Shown here in pieces: positions 1 through 6,428 of a DNA stretch of 10,351 bases (within the stretch, counting starts at the first letter, position 1; each line of letters begins with the position of its first letter). The position numbers were made by a program, and so were the translations under genes. This DNA is from Saccoglossus kowalevskii (Eukaryota > Hemichordata > Enteropneusta > Harrimaniidae), in NCBI RefSeq assembly GCF_000003605.2, contig NW_003112502.1:8520-18870 (forward strand). Direction: 5' to 3'. The notes below the pieces were generated by a model that was not told where the DNA came from, did not search any database, and saw only the letters and a list, made by a program, of their open reading frames with translations.

Positions 1-543
1 TTACATAGCATTAGTTACGGCCTTCTCTTGTAGAATGTCTCTGTATCTGTCTCGCAGCTGAGTGATATAGAAAGCAGATCGGTCTTTAAATAATTTGTTC
101 GATATTTCTGCTAGATGCTCTACAAAGGCTTCATCATACAAAGTGGCTGTAAGGCCTGCCTCACTAGTTTGATTTGGATTTCTTCTGTTCATGAATATAT
201 TCATACATGACTTATGATAACGAAAGTCGGCAGCAATCATATCAATTGTCTGATGTTGTAGCTCGATAGCCTTTTTGTGAATAGCTTTCTGTCTCTGTTC
301 TGTTGCAACAAGTATGAGCTGCCATGACCCTTTCATGTCACGTTGTTTATTGCATATGAAACAACAGGACTTAAAATCAACAGCTGATGAAGGTAGTTTT
401 AGTGACAGACCCACTTCCACAGGCAGTAGATTCATCATCCATTTTCTGTCTTTTTGCCAGCTCTTTCTTGTGTGTATAACTGCTTCTGCAAGTTCTGTGG
501 CATTTGGGCTTTTTAGCCATGAATCCATCAATGTCTTGAACAA
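1..543 (-). CDS. orphan zinc-binding-motif protein, possibly a fragment of a repeat-associated gene
   Basis: An open frame runs right to left and stops with TAA at positions 3-1. The longest reading begins at TTG (543-541). The first ATG is at 528-526 (175 aa), and an in-frame TAG lies upstream at 561-559, so as a eukaryotic gene the ATG is the better start unless an upstream exon joins. Visible pattern: a C-x2-C pair (CFIC, about residues 61-64), a basic helical stretch rich in Q, K and H, then AADFRYHKSC (about 104-113), giving a C2HC-like zinc-binding arrangement. A charged helical end (LRDRYRDILQE) follows. From memory, this layout (CxxC, then a YHxxC box, then a helix ending in a L..Y...L pattern) recurs in uncharacterised, multicopy proteins of corals, molluscs and sea urchins, often as the N-terminus of much longer proteins. 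The function is unknown. With 180 codons and no internal stop it is younger or better kept than the other coding remnants here. It may be one exon or a truncated copy. Confidence 0.5.
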   Translation of the reverse strand: MFKTLMDSWLKSPNATELAEAVIHTRKSWQKDRKWMMNLLPVEVGLSLKLPSSAVDFKSCCFICNKQRDMKGSWQLILVATEQRQKAIHKKAIELQHQTIDMIAADFRYHKSCMNIFMNRRNPNQTSEAGLTATLYDEAFVEHLAEISNKLFKDRSAFYITQLRDRYRDILQEKAVTNAM

Positions 544-1766
544 TACCCCACAATCTGTCTACTCTACTCTAACACTACTATAATATGTTCTATGATAGTC
601 TTCTGTTAGTTAGCAAATTCCACCAACACCTGGAAATAAACCCAAATCTAATTATGTAAAAAATTATTATATGTAGTGCATTACACCAATGGTAAATAAC
701 TAAGGGTCAGTATTGGGAAAGTCGTGAAGCCAAGATCCCGCGGAAATCTTGTCCCATACTCATAAAGCAGCTGAACTATCTTGATGAATACCAATTCTGT
801 AGCTAGACATACCCATAAAATGACAGTGAATACCTAAATCTATGATTTAAATACCTTGTTTGGTTAAAGAAACAACATCTCTCGGAGCAAACACTGCTAT
901 CGATCAAAATTTTGTTAAAAACATATACGTTGCGTGTGGCCTCGTCCTTTCGCGTACGTTCCATATATCGCAGAGTATGTGACGAGATTTGTGATTGTGG
1001 ATTCATGACTACACCCAAGTCTATGGATCTAACTGACTCCGAGGTATATACCTTGATTACACATATTGGTGTTGATACAAAATAAAAACATAACATATAT
1101 GAAAAACCATGGGGACAAACTAACTTCAGACGAAATATAAACTTTATCTGAATATAAGGATACAAATTTATTAGATATACATTAAAATTTCATTTTCCTG
1201 ATCAAAATTGTGTTCAATATTTTAAATATTTTTAATAATGTCCAATATGTGAAAAGTGTGAATTTCATTAAAATCATGATATATTTCTAAGTAGCATTGT
1301 CTATATGGTTATTATTATTGACATATATGCAAGTTCGGTCATTAATATTCATAAATTGTGTTAAACGCTCATTTAAAGATGTAATGCGGCGTACATTGTG
1401 GGTGTGCCAAAGTCAGGTAAATATTTATCCGGATATCATTGTAAGTGTTGTGTACGCACTTGCATACATTCATACCCTTGTCAGTTGTGCTAATAGGTTT
1501 TCCGTACCAGAGAAGAATGCCTGTAGTTAGTTATTGCAAGAGTTTCAAAAAGTCCAACATTACTTTTCACATACTTGGATAGTCCCTCCATGCAAACATT
1601 GGGTCAGAACAAATATATCAGAAGCTGTAAGGTTCAACCCTTTTCATGCATAATACGGCACACTGGCCCCCTGACTATTAGGTAATTTTTATGTGATTGG
1701 AAGGAGTCACCAACGGTAATCAGTGTAAGTCGCGCCCAGGTCAAACCTCATATTTGTGATTTCGAT
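544..1766. other. AT-rich intergenic or intronic DNA, no gene seen
   Basis: No recognisable coding signal, RNA gene or repeat boundary was found. A 120-codon minus-strand frame (1165-803) and a 77-codon plus-strand frame (1297-1530) exist, but their composition looks like translated AT-rich noise and no motif was recognised. The part next to 1767 should hold the gag and protease region of the downstream retroelement if that element were complete. No CCHC zinc knuckle and no D-S/T-G protease motif could be read in any frame, so the retroelement appears truncated here. Confidence 0.6.
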
Positions 1767-1784
1767 TTGAAGAGCGCATTGGAT

Positions 1785-2489
1785 TGTGTGAAAATCAATG
1801 TTTATCAACACAAATGTCGAACATTCGCAGCGCGACGACTACCGCGCTTTAAAGCTGGGATGGCTATTGCACTTCTTAGGGTTGACACAGATAAGGTCTT
1901 ACCATTCAATCTCCAGCAGGAATCCTTGGCGGATATAAATGAAACCATTGTAAATAATCATAGTAATGAAAGTTCCAGTAGTCTTGGTCCCAAAAAAGAT
2001 GGGACACAAAAACTGTGCATAGACTATTGTAAACTAAATTCAGTGACTGTCCAGGACAGCTTTCCTCTCCCAAGGATTGACGATGCTTTGTAATCACTCT
2101 ATGGGTCGAAATGGTTTTCTTCATTAGATTTACAATCAGGTTATTGGCAAATTGAACTTGCGCCGGGGTCTAAACCATACACTGCCTTTTGTACGAAAAC
2201 TGCGTTATACCAGTGGAAGGTGCTTCCACTTGGCTTGACCAATGATGTAAGCACTTTTGAAAGAATTGTGGAGCGTTGTTTTAGTGGTTTGTTATGGAAA
2301 ATCTTAATCTTGTATCTAGGTGACATTATTGTATTTGCCAAAACATTTGAGGAGGAGTTAAATTAGTTTTTGATGGGCTACAACAGACAGGGCAAAAACT
2401 AAAACCTAACAACCTAGCTGTTTGCCCCTGTAGTTGAATTTTTGGGTCACAGAATTTCGGAATATGGGGTTGAGACAGATCCTGAATAG
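1785..2489 (+). pseudogene. pol: Ty3/gypsy reverse transcriptase domain, broken
   Basis: This is the palm and fingers part of RT, which copies element RNA into DNA. Read in the main frame it shows [10 protein letters not shown] (about 1833), then [13 protein letters not shown] and the KLN...PLPRIDDAL block (1989-2090). In-frame TAA 2091-2093 follows, then the first catalytic aspartate in SSLDLQSGYWQIEL (about 2120-2160), and YLGDIIVFAKTFEEEL (2313-2360). The catalytic box should be YxDD, but here it is YLGD, the first of the paired aspartates being glycine (GGT at 2319-2321). An A-run at 1992-1997 appears one base short, since PVVLVPKK reads one frame and KKDG the next. After 2360 the frame changes, with TAG at 2364. 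KLKP then reads in another frame, and FAPVVEFLGH (2421-2450) returns to the first, ending at TAG 2487-2489. Part of the usual sequence before the PVVLV block also seems deleted or scrambled. Confidence 0.9.
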
Positions 2490-3066
2490 GTGGACGTAAT
2501 ACGGCATTGGCCTACACACAGTTCTGTGACAGAGGTTCGTTCTTTCATTGGTTTGGCCTCATACTACAGATGTTTTGTTAGGGGGTTTGCAGAACTAGCA
2601 CGACCCTTGCATGAGTTAATGAAGAAGAACGTTGTCTTCGATTGGACAATACAATGTCAAAATGCCTTTGATAGTCTGAAGGATGCTTTGACATCTGCTC
2701 CCGTTTTGACATTTTCATCTGTAGATGGAAACTTTATACTAGATACCGATGCTAGTGGTTGTGGCATTGGTGCTGTTTTGTCCCAGATACAGAACAGGAA
2801 GGAACGGCCCATTAGTCATGCAGGTCCGGCTTTGTCAGCTGCAGAGCGCAGATATTGTGTGACCAGAAGAGAGTTGTCAAATACTATTATTTGTTAGGAA
2901 GAAAGTTCACACTTAGGACAGATCATGCTTCTTTAACATGGTTAATGCGATTCAAAAATCCTGAGGGTCAGCTGGCTCGAATTATTGGATTGAATCATTG
3001 CAACAATTTGATTTCACCATTGTCCATAGTCCGGGCAAACGTCATGGCAATGCAGATGCATTAAGT
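2490..3066 (+). pseudogene. pol: Ty3/gypsy RT thumb and RNase H domain, frameshifted
   Basis: RNase H removes the RNA strand of the RNA-DNA hybrid during reverse transcription. The first 130 codons (2490-2880) read openly: the connection motif EVRSFIGLASYYRCFVRGFA, then the RNase H start LDTDASGCGIGAVLSQ (first Asp in codon 2748-2750) and the RRE glutamate (2871-2873). A deletion of roughly ten codons plus a frame change follows near 2880. The next stretch, LLGRKFTLRTDHASLTWL, is in another frame with its Asp at 2921-2923. A third frame then begins near 2998 with QQFDFTIVHSPGKRHGNADALS, last Asp at 3055-3057. All four acidic positions expected of RNase H (D, E, D, D) therefore remain, but across three frames. 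Nothing can be translated as one domain. GTG at 2490 is only the codon after a stop, not a real start. Confidence 0.9.
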
Positions 3067-3368
3067 CAAGCACCTACTTATAGATGTAAACAATGTGGTC
3101 AGATGCATGCTAGTACTAGTGTCTTTAAATTTGATTCAGATTCGGATAATCGATCTAGTCAGAAAGCTTCCTCATTGAACCCATCAGCTTCTGAATATGT
3201 ACTGGTTGGTCAGGATGATGTAGGAGTCGGTAGTTGAATGGTATGTTGAGATGAATCCAAGCAGGGAGGTTAGACGAATTGGCAGTCAAATTTTGGTGCA
3301 ATACCCGACATGGAACAATAGTGAACAGCATCAGTAGGCTGGTATGAGTATAATTATAATTTCAGCTG
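3067..3368 (+). pseudogene. pol: pol linker and lost integrase zinc-finger half
   Basis: This joins RNase H to integrase. The frame from 2998 continues as a linker with CKQC (about 3088-3099) and a Ser/Asp-rich stretch, then stops with TGA at 3235-3237. In this family a linker with a CxxC pair after the RNase H end is common. From 3238 to about 3368 no frame gives the expected spacer followed by the two histidines of the HHCC zinc finger, and stops occur in every frame. Recognisable sequence resumes only with DIRAYIRSCD at about 3381. I infer a deletion plus decay that removed the histidine half of the finger. Confidence 0.7.
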
Positions 3369-3860
3369 TTGAGCATGACATCTGATATCAGAGCATATAT
3401 CAGGTCGTGTGATGTATACGCACGTCGTCAGATGCCACAAAGACGTAAGAGAGCCCCCTTACAATCCTACCTGGTTGGCTACCCAGTGGAAAGGACAGCA
3501 ATTGACATCCTTGGTCCTTTCACGGAAAGTTTTGATGGTAACAAGAAAGTGTTAGTTTTTGCTGACTACTTTAGTAAGTGGTTGGAGTGCATTCCAGTGA
3601 AGGATGAGAAGGCAACAACAGTGGCTAAAGCACTGGTTGATATGTTCACTATGATTGGTATGCCTATGTACATTTCTAAGACCTACACTACACCACGCCA
3701 CCCTCAAAGTGACGGTTTGGTTGAAAGACTTATGGAGGTTATTGTTGGATCCATTAAGACTTATCTTGATCCATTGGCACAACAACAGGACTGGGATCAC
3801 TATTTACCCTATGTCGACATGGCTTATAGGTCATCTGTTCATTCCTCTACAGGAAACTCC
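3369..3860 (+). pseudogene. pol: Ty3/gypsy integrase core with internal deletion
   Basis: Integrase joins element DNA to the host chromosome using a D,D-35-E triad. This frame opens with the tail of the zinc finger, IRSCDVYARRQ (3399-3431). The second finger cysteine is tyrosine (TAC 3417-3419), so CxxC has become CxxY. The first core aspartate sits in AIDILGPF (GAC 3504-3506). The strand KVLVFADYFSKW follows normally. At about 3675-3682 the text passes straight from MYIS to TTPRHPQSDG, with the block holding the second aspartate (a DQG-type motif) missing. By the usual spacing, roughly 20-25 codons are gone in frame. The glutamate in GLVERL (GAA 3723-3725) remains. The frame ends in TAA at 3861, where a 2-base loss shifts the continuation to the next frame. 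The protein would be catalytically dead. Confidence 0.92.
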
Positions 3861-4254
3861 TAATTTGTTAATGCTTGGCAGAGAGGTATGTTTGTCGGTG
3901 GACTTAATGTTTGAAAGTAATGATCCTGATGCCAGGGCACAGACAGACTATGTGACAAATATGAAATCTAAGTTGCAAAAAGCGCATGACTGGGCTAAAG
4001 AACAGGTGGCAATAAGTGCCCGTGTCCAGAAGAAACACTATGATCGGCACTTGGACAGACAAGGTTTTCAACCTGGAGAATTTGTATGGTTGAAGAAAGA
4101 AAGAAAGAGAAAGGGGTTGAGTCCAAAATTTCAGCTAAACTTTGAAGGGCCTTACTTGGTTATAAGTCGACTTTCAGATGTGGTGTACAGGATTCAAAGT
4201 AGCCTTCGCAGTAAGTTTAAGATCGTCCATTATGAGAAGCTGAAGAATTATTAA
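3859..4254 (+). pseudogene. pol: Ty3/gypsy integrase C-terminal part with GPY/F module
   Basis: This continues integrase in a shifted frame. PNLLMLGREVCLSVDLMF (3859-3912) is the conserved block just after the DDE core. A helical region (KSKLQKAHDWAKEQVAI, about 3967-4017) follows, then HYDRH. A basic stretch KKERKRKG (4093-4116) precedes the GPY/F module FEGPYLVISRLSDVVYRIQ (4141-4197), a small barrel that binds DNA or helps integrase pair. The block closes with KIVHYEKLKNY and TAA at 4252-4254. Related elements usually read on past this Tyr into a PxWFK-like segment. Here ISWFKHVP follows the stop in the same frame, so the TAA is probably a disabling mutation or a late natural end, and the first is more likely. 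This is the best kept segment of pol, about 130 codons without a break. Confidence 0.9.
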
Positions 4255-4718
4255 ATATCCTGGTTTAAGCATGTGCCCATAGTTAGCTTGGATCAACGTA
4301 TACAAAGTGGTTTACCAGAAGAGAAACTGTTGGACGCTGCTGCCATTGTTGAGGAACTGGTAATTGATCCAAAGACAGATCAGGTGGACGAAACTACACC
4401 TTCATCAGAAACTCATAGTGAGATGTGTGAACCGGCAGGAGTTGCTGGTGACCATTCAGAATCTGTAAACCTATATGTTGAAACTACTTTCGAGCCAGCA
4501 TTAGAATCACTGCAGCCAATATCCAAGACAATTCTGATTCTGCTGATGATGGAAATGTAAAAGTGGATGCTACTAGGAAAGAGACATGCACTGCAATTTT
4601 AGAACCACCTAATGTTTCGCAAAGATATCCAAGAAGAGAACGTAAACCGACCAACTATTATGGATTTGGAACTATCGGAAGAATTAACCTATATGATGAT
4701 GATGTTAACCATATTTGA
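4255..4718 (+). pseudogene. pol: acidic C-terminal tail of gypsy pol with basic RKP-Y end
   Basis: Reading on in the integrase frame gives about 95 codons rich in Glu, Asp, Ser and Thr (4273-4512). A frame change near 4511-4517 moves into NIQDNSDSADDGN and continues to PRRERKPTNYYGFGTIGRI (about 4629-4685), then a DDD stretch and TGA 4716-4718. A long acidic spacer ending in a short basic R-x-RKP...Y motif is known at the very C-terminus of many invertebrate Ty3/gypsy polyproteins. Its job is not well established. No transmembrane segment or other envelope-like feature is seen, so this is not an env gene. Confidence 0.75.
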
Positions 4719-5031
4719 TTTGTTTAGCTATTCAAACTCATGGACAACGGACATTGGTACATTTTAACTCTGAACTAAAAACTTGAAACTGTAATATGAA
4801 AGAGCATTGATTATGAAGCAAATAATGAATCAGAATGATATTACTTTGTTATTGTTGATTTTTGTAATGACTAAAACCTTACTTTCCAGGTACTTGTAGT
4901 TCGATCACATATGTAAGTAGATTATAGAATCATTTGTAATTTCTGATAATTTTATTTCATACTTTATTTCACTGTTTTGTACTCATAGTTGATTGTATAG
5001 TACGACGCAAACACAGGATGTAGTTTGGTCT
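4719..5031 (+). other. 3' untranslated internal region of the gypsy element
   Basis: This AT-rich stretch lies between the pol stop and the polypurine tract. No open frame of note and no env-like third gene was found. Its position and length suit the 3' internal spacer of an element without env. Confidence 0.6.
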
Positions 5032-5043
5032 GGGAGGGAGGAA
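5032..5043 (+). promoter_or_regulatory. polypurine tract (plus-strand primer site)
   Basis: GGGAGGGAGGAA is an uninterrupted 12-base purine run directly in front of TGTCATT, the apparent first bases of the LTR. In LTR retroelements this RNA stretch survives RNase H and primes plus-strand DNA. Its placement exactly between the internal region and a TG-starting LTR is the main evidence for the LTR boundary. Confidence 0.85.
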
Positions 5044-5588
5044 TGTCATTATTTAGTTACTCGGAGGTTCGTATAATTTCGTGTATATTCGAGAAACGTC
5101 TTTTCGCGGGAACATTGCAATCCATATATGGAAATAGTACGCGTACAATTTCTCTTAGCCTATTGTGTGCTGACTGAAGTCACGTGATCGAATTATGAGG
5201 TCATCTTTATTATTCGCTTAGTTTTTCTTTAGTAAGCGTGTGTTGTAGTTTTGAAGCGGTACGATGAAGTATACAGTTCTTTGCTGTTTCATTCCTGAAT
5301 GATGTGTGTGTCTTCATTGATTTCGTCCCCGTTACGGATGGGAGTGCACTGGTTGCTTGTGGTAGTCAAAGCGAGATTTGTGTTAGTGTTGAACGGGTGT
5401 CGTCCGTGAGAGTCGATATCGACCATTGATTTGCCGCGAACACCGTCAGTTTGTTACAGGGTGATATAACTTGTGAGAGGCAATCCCTGAAATACCCAAA
5501 TATTTCTCTTACAATATATACTAACTATATCAATTGACACGTGGGTTGATATTACGTTGAAATAACAAAATGATGATAAATGATGACA
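5044..5588 (+). repeat. 3' long terminal repeat, right boundary uncertain
   Basis: The LTR starts with TGTCATTATTT right after the purine tract. It holds a GC-richer stretch than its flanks and several palindromes: TCCATATATGGA (5121-5132), GTACGCGTAC (5137-5146), TCACGTGA (5180-5187) and GTCGATATCGAC (5412-5423). With no 5' LTR to compare, the right end cannot be fixed. Candidates ending in ACA are 5458 (415 bp), 5513 (470 bp) and 5588 (545 bp). The last is preferred because AAATGATGACA (5578-5588) is complementary to the first 11 bases at 10 of 11 positions. Against it, DNA after about 5490 turns AT-rich like the flank, and the GATGA repeats make a chance match easier. No clear TATA box or AATAAA signal was found inside. 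Confidence 0.7.
5102..5186 (+). promoter_or_regulatory. cluster of E2F-, CArG- and E-box-like motifs in LTR U3
   Basis: Within 85 bases lie TTTCGCGGGAA (5102-5112), whose reverse strand TTCCCGCGAAA fits the E2F site; CCATATATGG (5122-5131), a perfect CC(A/T)6GG CArG box of the SRF/MADS type; and CACGTG (5181-5186), an E-box. In an LTR this is where U3 enhancer sites would lie. Matches to short consensus sites are only suggestive, and binding is not shown. Confidence 0.35.
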
Positions 5589-5609
5589 TGGTTGTTGTTA
5601 TGTTCACAG
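5570..5609 (+). other. possible short first coding exon ending at a strong splice donor
   Basis: ATG at 5570-5572 has A at -3 and follows a stop at 5558-5560. It opens a frame of 13 codons plus one base (MMINDDMVVVMFT), ending at CAG|GTAAGT (exon end 5609, donor GT at 5610). The donor is a full consensus match. No partner acceptor or downstream coding exon was recognised, so this is weak. The candidate overlaps the preferred LTR end at 5588. If the LTR ends at 5458 or 5513, the unit is host DNA. Confidence 0.2.
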
Positions 5610-5935
5610 GTAAGTAGACAGTATAATTCAACATTCACACATCTATTCAATATAAAAAGGAATTATAATCATGCCAGTTTTGAATTGCCGGTAAATAAAT
5701 AAAATTTAATTGTATGTACAGAAATGTAAGTTAGGTAATATCAAAACTAATGTAATATCATGTTTCTTAAAATTTAAACGGATAGAAAGTAGATAATAAT
5801 TGCAAATGTTATGTTCAAGTCGGCAAATGTATTTTTTAAACAACTAGCATTAATTTTGCTGGTCTTATGATTTCTGTTTTTACTGGGGCTGGCACAAACC
5901 GGCAATAACTTACACACTGTCGCAGTAACTGAGAA

Positions 5936-5958
5936 AGATGTCCATTAACAGGACATCT
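5936..5958. repeat. short inverted repeat, 8-bp perfect stem, 7-base loop
   Basis: AGATGTCC (5936-5943) and GGACATCT (5951-5958) are exact reverse complements around ATTAACA. No run of T follows, and this is not a bacterial-type context, so no terminator role is claimed. Confidence 0.6.
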
Positions 5959-6074
5959 ATGTATCTTTTGTGGTACTCTAGTGATCTACAGTGTACAGTT
6001 TTTGTAACGTGCAATCAAGTGTCTAACAGGAAGTGGCCAGTTCATCGGAATTTGTGATTAGCTTCTTCATTACG

Positions 6075-6158
6075 TATTCAAATATGCAAGCACCTATCAT
6101 CTGGCTTACTGCCTGCCAGTCACGTGAACGTTTTTGTTGCCTTATATTCAAATATGCA
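6075..6158 (+). repeat. direct repeat of TATTCAAATATGCA, 70 bp apart
   Basis: The same 14 bases occur at 6075-6088 and 6145-6158. The DNA between is not otherwise alike, so this is either a pair of protein-binding sites or the remnant of a small duplication. Confidence 0.55.
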
Positions 6159-6402
6159 TGAATTGCCAGGTTACAATAAACATACAGTTTTTCAGGGGTC
6201 CGATGTACGTATGAGACACAATCCTCATATATCGCAATACACTAGCCCTGCATCTGGGTAAGGCCAAGCCACATATACTTTAGCCGTTTATAACAAAAAC
6301 ATCACGTTGAGGGGGCGGTGGTTGTCCCAAAACCTTTTTATGTGTATATTTCAAGTTACATGTCTTCCAACTTTACGTGCTCGTTTGGAGAAGGCCCCAT
6401 AC

Positions 6403-6428
6403 GATATAACATTGTGATATAACATTGT
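6403..6428 (+). repeat. tandem duplication, two copies of a 13-base unit
   Basis: GATATAACATTGT is repeated exactly twice (6403-6415, 6416-6428) and runs into GTGTGTG. This looks like a replication-slippage product. Confidence 0.75.

Larger units (their letters stand above)
1767..5588 (+). mobile_element. decayed, 5'-truncated Ty3/gypsy-type LTR retrotransposon
   Basis: The domain order RT, RNase H, integrase, GPY/F module, then a purine tract and an LTR beginning TGT, is that of Ty3/gypsy (Metaviridae) elements. It excludes Ty1/copia order, where integrase precedes RT. The left end is set where RT-like sequence becomes readable (about 1780). Gag, protease, a primer-binding site and the 5' LTR are not visible, so this is a truncated copy. 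The right end depends on where the LTR stops (5458, 5513 or 5588). Pol fragments lie in all three frames, with about eight frame changes and stops at 2091, 2364, 2487 and 4252. RT and integrase catalytic residues are lost, so the copy cannot move by itself. Single-base and small-deletion damage throughout suggests an old insertion evolving without constraint. I did not assign a named family or clade. Confidence 0.88.

Noticed and set aside
314-583. 89-codon plus-strand open frame
   Set aside because: It is the opposite-strand shadow of the zinc-motif frame at 1-543 and has no motif of its own.
803-1165. 120-codon minus-strand open frame
   Set aside because: No recognised motif. A frame this long is expected about once by chance in a window of this AT content.
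1297-1530. 77-codon plus-strand open frame
   Set aside because: Composition is ordinary AT-rich noise, and it has no similarity to gag or protease.
4092-4116. 25-base purine run as a central polypurine tract
   Set aside because: It codes the basic KKERKRKG stretch that normally precedes the GPY/F module, so Lys, Arg and Glu codons explain it.
4719-5031. Third open frame (env) that would make the element a retrovirus-like one
   Set aside because: No long frame, signal peptide, membrane segment or glycosylation-rich stretch occurs between the pol end and the purine tract.
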